Assembly: GCA_977006965.1 (NCBI GenBank)
Contig: OZ345353.1
Location: 1,302,001 to 1,366,000 of the forward strand
DNA: 64,000 nt
Direction: 5' to 3'
Source: Phymatolithon calcareum
Taxonomy: Eukaryota > Rhodophyta > Florideophyceae > Hapalidiales
In this document: one piece after another, positions 28,775 to 40,818 of the stretch
How the letters are laid out: every line of letters starts with the position of its first letter
Numbering within the stretch: the stretch's first letter is position 1
Notes under the pieces: generated by a model
The model's input: the letters and a program-made list of their open reading frames with translations, nothing else
The model's database searches: none
Told to the model about the DNA's origin: nothing
Program-made: the position numbers and the translations under genes

Positions 28775-29535
28775 CGGCAGGTGTAGCGCCAGGCTCAAAA
28801 GAACACGACGCCGCATGGGAGAGAAGACGCTCAAGAGAGGAGAAAGAAGAAAAGAGCGGGAGAGACTAGACAGAAAGAGGAGGAAAGAAAGACAAGCCAA
28901 CAAAACCCCAATAGATACCAGACATCAGACATTGTAAGTATGTAGACGTCGGCGCCGACCTCCGGCGCCGACCTTGGATTGGACGTCGACCTTGAGAAAG
29001 GTGCGCGAAAAGGGGAAAAGGGACCTTGAGCGCGAATGTCACCGAACGGACTTGTGCGGCGAAACGGTTGCCGTCAAGAGCTGGGACAACGTCATCTTCT
29101 GGCGGCGACCTTGGCTTGGCCGTCGACCTTGAGAGGAACGCACGAGAAAGGGAAAAGTAGAACTTGAGCGCGGTTGTCTCCGTGCTGGCTTGCACGGCGG
29201 AGGTTGCGAACAAGAAGGGTGGGAAGAACTCCGACTCCGCGTGGTCGACGGGACTCGCAGGCAGACATCAGCGCGCGGCATCCAGGCAATCGAGCCGAAA
29301 TCCGAAGAACTCCTCACCTTCCTTTACTCAGAGGAAGGAACTAACAATCTTATAAACTAGAACCTACGCAAAAGACAGCGATGCAGCTCATAGACAGACG
29401 AGATTCACGTGCCATCAGATCACCTACTACAAGCAGCATGACTAACGCGATCCAAGTTGTGCGGCGTACAGTCGCGAGAGGAAAAAGCGACCGCCTTGGA
29501 ACAGCGATACAACAGCGGGCACGACAGCAGGCAGA
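28775..29535. repeat. Interspersed repeat, copy 2 (paired with 13090-13740)
   Basis: Same purine-rich tract, G/C-rich core and conserved tail as copy 1. Copy 2 has an internal partial duplication: the GGCG.CGACCTTGG ... GACCTTGAGA unit occurs at about 28955-29035 and again at about 29100-29180. That accounts for its extra length. Confidence 0.7.
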
Positions 29536-32340
29536 GAAGGAGTGCTTTCCTAATTAGCTTGCACGAGTAGCGCCCCGTCGTAATCTAAGTAGAAGATAAT
29601 TTACACTAGAGCACTGCCTTGTGAGCCTCTTGGGGGACGGTAGATTCTTAAAATATTGACCAAGCCATAGCGGACTCTCTGGGAACGAAGATGCCGACGA
29701 CCTTGCTCAGCGAGGCAATATGGACTCCAGTCTGGTAGTTCATCAGATCATAGCCTACCATTCCAGCCAGCAAAACTTAAAATTTGCCACATGCCCGCCA
29801 AAGACACCATATTTTTTCCTCTCTGATAGCAGCTTTTCACCGCAAAAACGAAAATAGCTCAGTCGATTACTAACATATGTGCATGGTCAGTGCAATTTCA
29901 ACCAGGGGACCGCAGATCATCTACTTCTACGCTGCAACGGGCCTGCTTTATCGAGACGTCTGAAAAGGAAGAGGACAAAAGGTTTTAAGACTCCGCCTGA
30001 CGTACTCAAATTCGAGAACTATCTGGGGCTGTGTGACATCCTGAGGTGTTTATTACAATAAAAGAGCACTTAGAAATATCTCCGAGCTCTGTACGGGAAA
30101 ACAGTTTGCCATCAGAGCCCAGTTGTCCAATCAGAATTAATAATTTTTACTGTGAGCGCGTAGTGGCATTAGTAGCATCTGAAACGCATCTCCCTTACAG
30201 TCTTATGAGTGTTTCTGAGGGCGTTTAATAAATTCAAAATTCAAAAAAAAATTAATAATTTTTACAGTTCTTAATTACGTTAAAGATCGACGAAGACGTC
30301 TGGATCATTGCAGATGATTTTTATGTTCCTCGCCCCTCGATCATCTTTAATATGACTACAGTAGAGGAATGGAGTGGGTCGACCAAGGGGTGGACGTAGA
30401 ACATCCCTTCTGGGCTTGGACGGCGTTCAAACAGAAGCTGAACAATGAAAAGAAGAAAGGTGAGCAAGTACCTCGGTTCGAATCAACCATTTATCGAGCA
30501 TCGACTTCGAGGCCTTTGTTCCTCGCTAGGCTACTCTAGAAGCCCAAACCGAGACTTTGGATTGAAAAGGAGCTACATTCAATTGACATCGGTTGCACAG
30601 GCTGGTGCACGACTTCATTCGATGAGTAAGGGACATGATCTCATTTCTCCTTGTATTCTACTTGACAAAGGAATGGCGAGGCTGTCACTGAAGTCGCCTG
30701 GCTGACATAGTAAGGGCTCAGTAAATATTGAAAATAGGTATGCTGATGTTCGTACTGGTTCAATGTCTAACACTCATATTTTATCTCCTACTAGAAAAAA
30801 TGACGCACTACTTGTTGTAACTCTCAACACACGCTTTTCTAATACCGGACAAGGAGTTACCGAACAGAGATGTTTTCAAAAAGCAAAGGATGCCGAACTT
30901 TCAATGGAAAAGTGGGATTATCTCGATCTCTGCTAGGTGCCAGAATTTCAGAACTTTAGTGAACGCAATAGAGCTGTGTCGGCAATGTGCGGTCAGCGGG
31001 TGGAGCCCTCAAGGAAATCGCATCCCATACTGTTGCAGAGCCTGACCCAGAGTATCTGAGGTGCTCCATTCGGAGCTCGACTTGGTCAACCGCTGGACTT
31101 CGGCTTCCCTAAACTAATCTACAAGAACAAAAAGGGATGGGAGGGTGAGAGAACCAAAGAAACAACTGCTCAGTGCGGTCGAGCGGACGGAAACAGATGA
31201 TGCCCGGCTGTAATTTGCCTTCTTGTTGTTGAGATGTACAAGTTCAAGGGTTGGGAGTTGCTATTATCTTGAGCTTGGAATCTTTCGATACATTTGACTT
31301 CGGTTCACTGTTTGCCGTCGCCGGACCGGCTCTCGTGGCGGTAACTGGGGGCTCCGAGCTGGGTATGATAAGATCGAGGACACCCGGTGAAACCGATCGC
31401 CTTGCGGCAAAACGGTGCTGCAGTCAAACCGTATTGTACACGTGGTTCATTGTGTGGCTTTGCGCTTTGACCCGTAGGACATTCGTCTCCGTGTTAAAGG
31501 CGAAGCGTCACGGCGGAGGAGCTTGTCATCCGAGAAGCCAGTGGCAATCGCAGACGCTCTTGAGAGGCACCGAGCTCGCGCAGAACGTACCAGAGACTCC
31601 GGATATGACCTTACTCAACAAAAAGAGCTTTACTTCACTCTCCCAGAGTGTAGAGTAATCCTTACTTAGATCCCGGTACAAAGGGTCAAGGCACCTTCAG
31701 ACACGGTATGCGTACAATCATTGTACCGTTACAGCAGCCAGACGAGCGCGCCTGTCATAAGCGCGCCGCTCGTCGACTGAGAGTTAGATCATATGTTAGA
31801 GTCTCCAGATTATTCCGCCCGACGGCTACATAGTCCAGAGGGCGGGAGAACCCCAAGTAAACCGCACTTTCCTACAACTAGGTTTTCCCCTAGTTGCCAC
31901 ACAGAGGTCCCCTCTTCCCCTTTCGTCTCCCAATCTTTTCTCTCTACTTATGCCCTGTCAGGTCCCGGGCTTGAGCAGTTGTCCGCTGCTCCGCAGGTGC
32001 GAGATTAATTGTCATCATCAGCTCATCCCCCGGTCGTTTCCTGCCACTGGAGCCTACTTATGTTGCATCTCCGGTTGCAGTACGAAGCACATAAAAACAT
32101 AATCATAATATTCTACTCATACCAGTCGAACAATCCCTTTTCGACTTCACAAACTCAACACTCCGTCCCTGCTTCGATGGATTGATAAACGTTATTCTGC
32201 TTTTCTTGAAATTGTATTATGTAGGAGGGCAGGGCTGAATCGATAGTTTTCTTGGCTTCAATTAATCAGATAGAGGCCTTCCACTATTTGAAGCTTAAGC
32301 TAAGACTTTCATGTAGAAAGGAGTCAGGATGGCCTGGCGC
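29536..32340. other. Gene-poor region without recognised features
   Basis: No convincing gene. An AATTAATAATTTTTAC word occurs twice (about 30134 and 30250), the second after an A-rich run. An imperfect hairpin with GACGAGC/GCTCGTC outer arms lies at about 31741-31776. An 8-bp stem, CAACTAGG/CCTAGTTG, is at about 31877-31898. The frame at 31251-31658 lacks an ATG start and any motif. Confidence 0.4.
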
Positions 32341-32344
32341 TACG

Positions 32345-32690
32345 CTTGAGAATAAAGAAAGAAAAGTTGATTTTTATTTAAAAGTTACCAACGCATCTGC
32401 TGACGCTTGTGAAACACGATTCAGTGGGGTACAAAACCCCACCTCTGGTCTCCTTCCGGACCTTGAGGGGGAAAATTACTCCCTTGTCCTGTGGCACGCG
32501 GTGATTTCAGGTTGCGAGCAGTCCTTACTTGTCCACAGCCTGCAACATGGTTAAGGGCTCGTCGAGTGCCCGCCTAGTCCTGGCGCTGTCCTCTTTGGAG
32601 AGTCTGTGCTTTGCGAGGCCATTTATCACGTCTTCAATGGAATCTTTCCCACATTGGCCGGCCATGGTCAAGAAGATTTTAGAGCCTCGC
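32345..32690 (-). pseudogene. Fragment of an unrecognised dispersed protein family (family 2, copy a)
   Basis: The minus-strand translation contains GQCGKDSIED, RLSKEDSA and TRRALDE. These match the retroposed fragment inside the Copia element at 48846-49377 (GQTGKDAIED, KLSYEESA, TRRALDE). After the stop both share a 3' region that ends in GCGTTGGTAACTTTTAAATA. Only the C-terminal part is present. The family is not recognised. Confidence 0.55.
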
Positions 32691-32764
32691 ACATAATTTT
32701 AAAATTGTTTGAATGTCTAAATAATTCTTTCTGTGCAGCATTTTGACTGCAGCTCAGTCGGGAG

Positions 32765-33200
32765 GGGATATATGTTGATTTATTTTAAAAAGCTCCCAAA
32801 GCCTCAAATTGAGTAACAGGGCAGCTTCTCGCTGTTTTCCATACTCATCTCTCTGCTATCCTTCTAATATCTCCTTAATCCGAATTTCTCTCGCTGTGAG
32901 GGCCCGAGTAAGTCTTTTGCATTCATATTCTGTTTCTTGGTCCATCTTCATAGACCGTAGTATACATTGCAGCACGATAAGCTCAACCACAGCACCAGTC
33001 CCAAAGTACTTCGCCAGAATGGATTTTCTCCACAAAGGAACTCTGTTGAAAATGACTCTCAGGCATCTCAACCTCACAGTTCTGTCCCTTATATATAGCA
33101 CTCCTAGTAGGCCGTTCGGTACGTCGATCGGGATTTTAACTCAGAGATTCGCATGGAATTCAACCACGACGAAGACAGAACTGCGCTGCATCCTGCGGTG
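32765..33200 (-). pseudogene. Fragment of an unrecognised dispersed protein family (family 1, copy b)
   Basis: An open minus-strand stretch from about 33200 to 32856 reads KIPID, YIRDRTVRL, VPLWRKSIL, AVVELIVLQ, EYECKRLTR and REIRIKEIL in order. It is the least damaged copy of the family also seen at 8165-8660 and 63510-63970. No ATG begins the similarity, so this is a 5'-truncated copy or an exon of a gene I cannot delimit. The shared 3' motif lies at 32790-32812 on the plus strand. Confidence 0.55.
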
Positions 33201-34969
33201 ACATGGATCAAGAAAATTAATTTCAGCTCGCAGCCCCACCAATTCATATAGCACTTGATTCTCCACAATTTCCTACAGTTAATCTTGGCACACGGCTTCG
33301 CTCCATATCGAAATTGATGGAAATAGTTTCCATGCGATAGGCTTTACAACCCGACCAGTCTCAGTCGGGACCGGCCGCCACTTTTTCTGGCATAGAGCAG
33401 TGGTGCTTCATTGGCCTATTGAGCTTACAATGTCATGCATTTTCCTTATTTAGCATTGAATTTTGGAGTAAAACGACACTGTTTACAATCTCGGCTGGAA
33501 TTTTGAAAGTAACCAGTTTCACAAATTGCAACCTTGCGAAAAATTTCTCTCGGTAATGGTTGAGAGGGTAATAGGAAGGATGAAATCAACCTCTGTGTGG
33601 CCATTAGTAGTGCAGAGGACAGAAACGGGCTGCATCGATTTGTGTAACTCAATTTTTCTCGGGGATATTCCACGACAATCTGGTCAACAAAGTGAAAAGG
33701 CAAACGCTCAAGAGAGACTGGTAGGGAAAGCTTATCAAATGGATGAAGCCAGTGCCGGGGGAGCCTTGTGGATATGTAAGTATTGTGCTTTGTCCACCTC
33801 TGTGTTCTTTTGTATGCATACGTCTTCTTCTATCGAGTCCCCAACTGCCAATAACTATGCTTTTTCAAACAGAAGACAGATCTTCGATCTCCGCAGCACC
33901 GTGAACAGAGCGCGGGATACCGATATTTTCTTTTCCACCCACCCACCAACAATTCGTTTGTGATAGAGTGTCCTAGAGTCGTTCAGCTATCTTATGGGGT
34001 ATGCTGAGCACTGCCAAGAGGTCTGATATGAACGACTTCGGCTCGAAAGCACCTGAGGCATCTTAAGAGGAGGGATGATGGTTCCCGATCCTAGCAAGGA
34101 GACGCTGAGGATGGTGCACGCCTCTGGGGCTTCCTCTCAGAACGACCGTGAAATCTTTCAATTCCGACCCTAAGGTCTCGGGTGTAGACTAACTACTTTA
34201 TTGCAAAAGAACTGTGTAAGCTTAACGAAAACATTAAATTTTGAAACAGGCCGTCGTCACCGCGTTTCACAAGGGCTCAGTTGATGTCTCAAAAGACGAC
34301 TGTACCACTGTCAGACGTAATTTGGATTAGTGTTTCAAAATTGAAACAGGCCTTTGTCATTTCGGTTCAGTCGTCGAATTCCCCGAATACAATTATGCTG
34401 CCGTGATCTGCATTTTGCTGCAGAGTGCGGGATTTCCAGGTCCTTAGGTCCATGGCAACTATTGGATTTATTATTTATATTTAAATACAGCCCTTTCGTA
34501 CCATGATGTGAACTGTACACATTTCCCGGACGAACAGCGGTCCGCTGTGTACTGTCCTGCATGCAGGACAGAGCCATAATTTAAAAGCTTTTCGTGATGA
34601 TTTTGTGCCCCATACTGAACCTGTAGAGCACAATATGCTGCACAAAGTTATCGGATAACGGATGCACATGGAGACATCTACAGCTTGCGAGACGGAAGAT
34701 TGAACAGATACTCGAGAAAGAAGAGCTCCACACAGCGTAAAAGAGGGAACGCACAAGAAAAAGGGGCTCCCACAACTTTTCTGATTTTGTCCGCTTTGCG
34801 GGACTGAACAGGTACATTAGAACACGGTTTCGAAGTTTCGGTCTATGAGTACATCGGAGCTGAACTTGCATTTAACTACCCATCAGAAGCTCGCGAAAGC
34901 ACGGAATCTAGAAGCCTTCGAACATCTGAGGTAGTCTGTCACTCACGTTTCAAAGAGCCCCTGGTCAAC
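33201..34969. other. Intergenic, no gene recognised
   Basis: Short frames only. A TTTTGAAACAGGCC-like word occurs twice (about 34240 and 34340). Confidence 0.4.
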
Positions 34970-35518
34970 ATGGAATCACCGCAGTCATCCCCCATTCTTG
35001 AGGACCTGTGCGAGAAACTATTTTCTCGATTGTTTTCAGAATTGGACGCCAGAGCGCAGCAAAACACTACCGACGTGTGTCCCGTTGAATACGGAGAACC
35101 TGAATACATTTTCTTCTCCGTCACACTACCTGAAATTTCAGTTGTCCACTACATGATTCGTCTCCATACCCACTTAGAATGTTCTAATTCAATGTTTATT
35201 GTGGCCATGATTTACCTTGATCGTCTTGAAAAGGCAAAAGAGAACCTCCGAATTTCGAAGTGGAACGCGCATCGCCTGCTCTGTACCGCGATCACTTTGG
35301 CTGCGAAAATGTATGAAGAACGATGTTATAGCAACGCGCACTATGGAAGGTGTGGCGGTTTTGAAAAGACGAAGCAAATGACTCAGTTGGAGCAAATGAA
35401 TCAGTTGGAGTTACAAATGCTCTCGGATATCGATTTTAACCTCTTCGTCTCACAAGAAGAATACGTCAAGTTTGTTGATGAGTTGAGAAAGAGAATATCA
35501 AGTGAGTCTGAATCCTGA
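34970..35518 (+). CDS. PHO80-type (P/U-type) cyclin
   Basis: 182 residues from the ATG at 34970. Residues about 50-165 form a single cyclin box: ISVVHYMIRLHTHLECS, then MIYLDRLEKA, then NAHRLLCTAITLAAKMYEE, a loop rich in Gly and Tyr, and LEQMNQLELQMLSDIDFNL. This order and the short length are those of PHO80-like cyclins, which bind PHO85/CDK5-type kinases and link nutrient state, phosphate supply or the cell cycle to kinase activity. The Lys/Glu pair expected for kinase contact is consistent with K in LAAKMYEE and E in QLELQML. No intron or damage is seen. Immediate neighbours are transposon-derived, so they give no functional context. Confidence 0.85.
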   Translation: MESPQSSPILEDLCEKLFSRLFSELDARAQQNTTDVCPVEYGEPEYIFFSVTLPEISVVHYMIRLHTHLECSNSMFIVAMIYLDRLEKAKENLRISKWNAHRLLCTAITLAAKMYEERCYSNAHYGRCGGFEKTKQMTQLEQMNQLELQMLSDIDFNLFVSQEEYVKFVDELRKRISSESES

Positions 35519-35932
35519 CGGTAACCTGTGTGCATTCACTGCATGAAAGGCAAATGGATCAGGATTGCTCTCAAATCGTTTAAGAAATGTCAAGAAGTGT
35601 AGTACACAACACAACTTTGCAAGGGCGCTCAAGACGCTAAATAAATATCTAGTAGAGGCAGTGTCCTTTCATTGGGTGACATAGGTACTCCTGTAGCTCA
35701 TTGAGCAAACTTACCGTTTAATCTTCTCGCATAACGACTATGTGAGTTAAGAGCTTCCTTGGCCATATGATACTTCTAACGTTCGGTATCGTATTCGCAC
35801 TGTGTCTAAACAGTCACGATCATCAGCATTACCAAGATAGTGTCGGTTAGGCGATCATAACGATTAGTAGCAACCGACACCCAGCATGTGAGACCACACG
35901 TGTCTTCATGGTTAGCTTCACTCATCTAGGGG

Positions 35933-35940
35933 TATATAAG
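35933..35940 (+). promoter_or_regulatory. TATA box candidate upstream of the Gypsy-B gag
   Basis: TATATAAG follows CTAGGGG and lies about 127 bases before the gag ATG at 36067. It may belong to a decayed 5' LTR of this element, although no second LTR copy is recognisable. The stretch from 35519 to 35900 holds nothing I can identify. Confidence 0.45.
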
Positions 35941-36066
35941 TCGCTCCAGCACACACCTTCAGTAAATGGAAGGCACCGCATTTTTGCACATTGATCAATC
36001 CACGAAATTTACGGTCAACCACCCACAAATTCATTGTTCGAGTTTTTGCTTTCGATTCACCCCGAA

Positions 36067-37188
36067 ATGCCAGATCCAGCGAATGGCGCGCCTTCTCCAT
36101 CTGCATCCCAACTCTCCGGAGTGACCATCTTAACTCAAAACTCCATCACGACAAGTTTGAATTATCCAACCCTCAGCAAGAGCGACTCGGAAAGTGTTCG
36201 ACGATTTTTGAGAAAGTACGATCAGTACGTAACTGAAGTCGAAGCCCGGCACCGTCAGATAGCTCCTGCCGAATCAACCGAACCCGCACGTCCTGTCGTT
36301 CTAAAATTTTGCATCGAATCGGAATGGATACTTTCCGTTCTTGCCATGGGTCTCATCAAAAGTACCACCGGGAATAAGGTTGATTCATATGAAGCTCTCA
36401 CCGACGAACTTCGCGTATTTCTGGACAAGAAGGCCGAGGCAAGCAAGGAGACTATCACTTTCTCAACGCTTGATGCCGTAGTAAGCAAGACCCTCCGCAT
36501 GGATATAATGGATCGCAGCGCTACCTCAAGAATGGAAGCACTCTTCGTATCCTACCACAGTTTGCTTCGACAGCATGGTCTGAACTGGATTTTACAAGAT
36601 GCGCCTAAGGTAGCTGTCCAGAATGTCCTCTCCCAAATTCGCCCCGCATCTTTACAATCCCGTCTGAATGATGACCTCGACCTCAGTCATTACTCGCTGC
36701 GAAAAGATTTCCAAGGCTTCTTTGCCCACGCGACCAAGCTTGCCGAAGCATTCCAGTTGGTCGATGATGGACCTCGTAAGCATCGAAATCAAGGAGAACT
36801 TCCGAATGGTTCCAGCGACGGAGGTGGCGGTGGGCGTCCTCGAAATAGCGGAAGTGGCAGTAGAACTTCCCGCAATCGCTCCTCTGTGTCCGAGACCAAT
36901 GTCATGACGACATCCTCATCGAAACCAAAGACGAAAAAGACTCCTCCTCCTTGCCCACATCCGGCTTGCCACGAACGTCTACCTGAAGATGACAGACTTC
37001 ATTTCATCAATGACTGTGATTGGGCTACCAAAGAGCAGAAATCTCAGTACAAAGTTGACTATCGCAAGGGAAAGGCTGACAAAGCGGCGGCTGCAGCTGC
37101 TGCGCTAGTTGCAGACCCCATCTCTAGTCGTACTCGCTCTAAGACGGGTGAAAGGAAATCCTACGGCGGCGTAAGCCATCGGAAATAA
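36067..37188 (+). CDS. Gag-like protein of Gypsy-B
   Basis: 373 residues from the ATG at 36067. The first two thirds form a helix-rich, DUF-like gag body, followed by a Gly/Ser/Arg-rich linker (about 255-300). The tail has a Cys/His set, CPHPACHERL then HFINDC, that could be a variant zinc knuckle. The frame is complete. The assignment rests on position before the protease and RT. Confidence 0.65.
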   Translation: MPDPANGAPSPSASQLSGVTILTQNSITTSLNYPTLSKSDSESVRRFLRKYDQYVTEVEARHRQIAPAESTEPARPVVLKFCIESEWILSVLAMGLIKSTTGNKVDSYEALTDELRVFLDKKAEASKETITFSTLDAVVSKTLRMDIMDRSATSRMEALFVSYHSLLRQHGLNWILQDAPKVAVQNVLSQIRPASLQSRLNDDLDLSHYSLRKDFQGFFAHATKLAEAFQLVDDGPRKHRNQGELPNGSSDGGGGGRPRNSGSGSRTSRNRSSVSETNVMTTSSSKPKTKKTPPPCPHPACHERLPEDDRLHFINDCDWATKEQKSQYKVDYRKGKADKAAAAAAALVADPISSRTRSKTGERKSYGGVSHRK

Positions 37189-37222
37189 GAAAAACAACTG
37201 CCATGGCGCAGTACAGCCTTTC

Positions 37223-39380
37223 GTGTCCGACGGTGAAGTTTCGTTGCGCACAGTTGCCCGATTTGATGATGAAAGCGACGACACTTTAATTTGTCCTACT
37301 GTGGCGGAGAAAGCGACCATGATGTGCATTGGTCGTATTCGAGCAATCAAGCCAGTTGTGTTGAAGGTGGCTCTACAAAAGGAGGACCAAACATGCGAAT
37401 TCACGTTTTCGCGAACATTTGAGGTTACAAGTACTACTCTTCAATTACGCGTTGGAAGCATGGCTATGAAGAGCATCTCTTACTTGATTGCAGATGACAA
37501 AATGACAGGAGAACCTATACTTATTGGGCGTCCAGTCTTACAGCACCTACGCATCGACACTTCAACGCTACTGGAGCAAAACAGAGACAATCTTGATGGC
37601 ACAGACTGCGCGGAAGTTGGTAACCCAACCACAGACATGACGTCAGGATATGTAAGTCGTTTAATGACATCGATCTCTCAGTTTGGAACGGCTCCAGACA
37701 AGACGCATGCCCCACCAGCAGTGAAGCAAAGCTTTAATCTAGACCCTTCTCGTCCGCGAGTAAATTGCCTTGAGGCTCGCAAGGATGACGACCCTTTCCC
37801 CGATCCGGCATTGTTGGACCCAGTCGACATAGACCAGTCGCACGAAGTTATGAACGCTGTCACGGAAATGCTACAGCAAGCGAAGGATAACGGACTTAAG
37901 GAAGATCATCATGACAAGCTCGCGTCAATTGTCCACGAACACATAGATGTTTTTCGTACACGGCTCTCTTCTGGACCACCAGCTGATATCCCCCCTTTGG
38001 AAATACGACTGACACCTCATGCTGTTCCAATTAAGGCGAAACTAAGGAACTAGTCTCAATCTCAGAGAGAGTTCTTGGCCACTTTTACTGACTCTTTGTG
38101 TCAGAAAGGCATGGCATATCCCAACCCTACCGCTTCGCGGGCATCCGCACCTCTACTCGTACCGAAAACGGGGAACGTGCAATGGCGCTTCAGGGCTGAC
38201 CTTCGAGGCGTTAACAAGTACACCTTGAAGAATGCATACCTAATGCCGAACCTTGAAAATGAGCTACACTCGCTCCAAGGCTCCACCTGCTACTCCAACT
38301 TTGACCTTTCCCACGCTTATTGGCAGCTACCATTAGCGGCCGAAATCCAGGAATGCCAGTCGTTCGTGACTCCTGACGGAGTATTCACTCCCACACGAGT
38401 GTTACATGGCTCAACAAATGCCGTGTCTCACTTGCAGTCGTCACTGTCAGCCATTTTCAACCCGATTTTTGCCAAAAATTACCTAGGATGGCTGGATGAT
38501 ATACTACTACATGCAGCGAATATCACGAAGCTCTTGAAGTATATTGAGCTATTCCTCAAGAAATGCAAGAAACATAAGCTGACACTTCACCCGATGAAAT
38601 GCATCTTGTTTGGTCGTTCGGTTCGCTGGTGTGGCAGAATCATCAATGCCAAGGGTATAAGATTTGACCGGAAGCGGCTTGAGGGACTACTAAGCATGGA
38701 AACGCCAACAACAGGGGCCCATTTACAACAATTTGTCTGCGCTATGCAATGGGTTCGAACTGCTATCCCTGAATTCACCAATCTCACCGCTGCACTCTAC
38801 GAAGTCATGGAGCTCGTCTATGACCGCGCCGGTAAGCGAACGAAGCGGGCAGTCGCTAAGATACAAGTTGAGGCTGTTGGGTGGTCGGAAAAACGTACCG
38901 AGCATTTTGAGCAGTGCAAAGCAGCGCTGGCCCACCAGTGCACTCTTACTCATCGCGACCCATCCAAACGTCTATGCTTATATACCGACGCCAGCGATGG
39001 TGTTTGGTCAGGTATCATCACCCAAGTCCCCTACGCAGAGCTGTCACTGCCTCATGAAGAGCAAAATCATGAGCCCCTCGCGTTCATGTCTGGCCGTTTT
39101 GACTCCACGCAGATGGGATGGGCGATATTGGAAAAGGAAGCGTACGCGGTTATGGCATCATGTGAGCGCATGCGCTGGCTCCTAGCAACTCCACATGGGT
39201 TCAACTTGTATACCGACCATAACAATTTGATCTTCATCTTTGATCCACTATGCCTCATACCAGACCTTTCTCTCGGATCTGTAAAGAAGGTGCTACGTTG
39301 AGCTGTCAGTTTATCGACGTTCGATTTCGTCTGCTACCACATAGCAGGTACTGAAAATGTGTGGGCCGATCTCCTAGGGC
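37223..39380 (+). pseudogene. Protease-like, reverse transcriptase and RNase H of Gypsy-B, with in-frame stops
   Basis: A single frame carries a retropepsin-like region ending in IGRPVLQHLRID (about 37530), the RT and RNase H. It is broken by TAG at 38051-38053 and TGA at 39299-39301. The RT has FRADLRGVNKYT, a YSNFDLSHAYWQL A-motif and a WLDDILLH box in place of YxDDILV. RNase H begins LYTDASDGVWSG and includes LEKEAYAV and YTDHNNLIF. After the second stop the frame continues with HIAGTENVWADLLGRW. A working polyprotein cannot be made without readthrough. Confidence 0.8.
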
Positions 39381-40463
39381 GATGGAGTGCACCGCCCCTA
39401 ATACGTCGACTCATCAGCATTCCTCTCTGGTCGCAACCTCCGACAAAGATTTTGAGTGGCCCTCCGAATCGGAGATTCAGTTCGAACAGATCAAACACAT
39501 CACATCAAAGCCTGAAGGCTTATCTAAGATACAAGGACTGTGGCGTGACTCGAGCAATGCAGTATGGATTCCGGCTGAGTCGGGCGACCTACAGCTCCGC
39601 ATCTGTATCATTGGGCAAACATCAGCGGCAGGACATCGTGGAGCGAAGATGACCGCGGATGCCATTCGCAAGTACTATTTCTGGAACACCGTCGTCTCTG
39701 ATGCGCGTACTTTCGTGCAGCAATGCATCCACTGCTTGTCAACAGAGCGTGGTACCCGAGAGCCGCGCCCATTTGGGCCCGCATTTCACGGCACTAAGGC
39801 AAATGATCTTCTCCAATTTGACTATCTGGAGATGATCCGAAGTGCGACCGGCTTTAAGTACTTGCTACTTTTGCGTGACGATTTCTCATCCTATGTTTGG
39901 CTGCTTCCCTTCGAAGCAGCGAATTCTGAAAACGCAGCTCAGGCGATTTTAGAATGGTCAAGCGCATTCTCTCCACCGGCAGCCCTCATGTCCGATCGTC
40001 GCTCTCACTTCCAAAACGAGAAGTTCGTCTAGTGACTGGCGGTCTGAAGGCCAAGCATCATTTCACACTACCATATACACCATGGTCTAACGGCGGCATT
40101 GAGTGGGTAAACAAAGAGGTGCTACGAATTTTCCGCACTCTACTTTCTGAGTTGCGCATGGGCCACACTGAGTGGCCCGACCTGATACAGACTGTACAGT
40201 CTGCTCTGAACCATTCAGCCTCACCGCAGCGCAAGGGTCTTTCTCCGATGACAATCTTCACAGGACAGGAAGCCAAGTCACTTGTCAGCGCTATTCAAAG
40301 GGCCTCAACCGGAACAATTCTAACCCTCACCCAAGCACAGGAAGAGCTATTCCTCAACTTGATCCAGTGTGCTGTCTTCATATCTCTTCTTCTCTTGATG
40401 GGGAGTACGGTAAGCGATGGAATAACCAGAGGGTGCACAGGACGCTGTGATTCGATTTCTTGA
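39361..40463 (+). pseudogene. Integrase of Gypsy-B, frameshifted
   Basis: The first frame (39361-40032) has the HHCC zinc region (GHRGAKMTADAIRKYYFW, then CIHC) and core Asp residues in FDYLEM and LMSDRRSHF. The reading then moves to a second frame (39954-40463) that has the PYTPWSNGGIEWVNKEV block with the third catalytic acid. The shift near 40020-40035 inactivates it. The second frame ends in a non-conserved stretch, so the C-terminus is probably lost. 40464-40818 holds no recognised gene. Confidence 0.75.
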
Positions 40464-40672
40464 GACGGGGGAAGGGTGGGAGTTCGTTTCGTATGGGATG
40501 GGGAGACACTGGCCTGCATTGACAAGGGTAAGTGCCGTCAGGCAGCGTTTCCACTCCTCTCTCGCCATTTGAAGTGTAATTTTTCTGCGTTACTTTCGGC
40601 GTTATTATGGCTTGCGAATAATTCCGTCGTGTTTTAATTCGTTCATTCCTTTTGATTTTTCCCCTAATGGAG

Positions 40673-40813
40673 CTAGCAGCGATTCGCGGGCCTAATGCTC
40701 TTCCATTCTACCCTATTGAATAGGAGAGCTTGATGTATCACGTCGTTGGACTCGTTGATTTTAGCCAGACGTTCTTGGCCTTTGGGAAGTCCCAAGGCGT
40801 ATTTGGTTGGTTG
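40673..40813 (-). other. Possible end of a minus-strand frame interrupted by Copia-1
   Basis: A minus-strand frame ends at 40673. It may once have continued the frame seen right of the Copia insertion (62715-63049). Direct joining at a 5-bp target site is one base out of frame by my count, so the link is tentative. Product unknown. Confidence 0.25.
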
Positions 40814-40818
40814 TTTCT

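Larger units (their letters stand above)
36067..40463 (+). mobile_element. Decayed Ty3/Gypsy-type element (Gypsy-B), no LTRs found
   Basis: The order gag, protease-like, RT, RNase H, integrase is that of Ty3/Gypsy. Stops and frame changes at about 38051, 39299, 39360 and 40030 break pol. No matching terminal repeats are visible between 35519-36066 and 40464-40818, so the LTRs are lost, too diverged, or outside the part preserved. The left LTR of Copia-1 starts at 40819, beyond the end of this element. Confidence 0.8.

Noticed and set aside
31251-31658. 135-codon plus-strand frame
   Set aside because: No ATG start, no motif and no homologous copy in the window.
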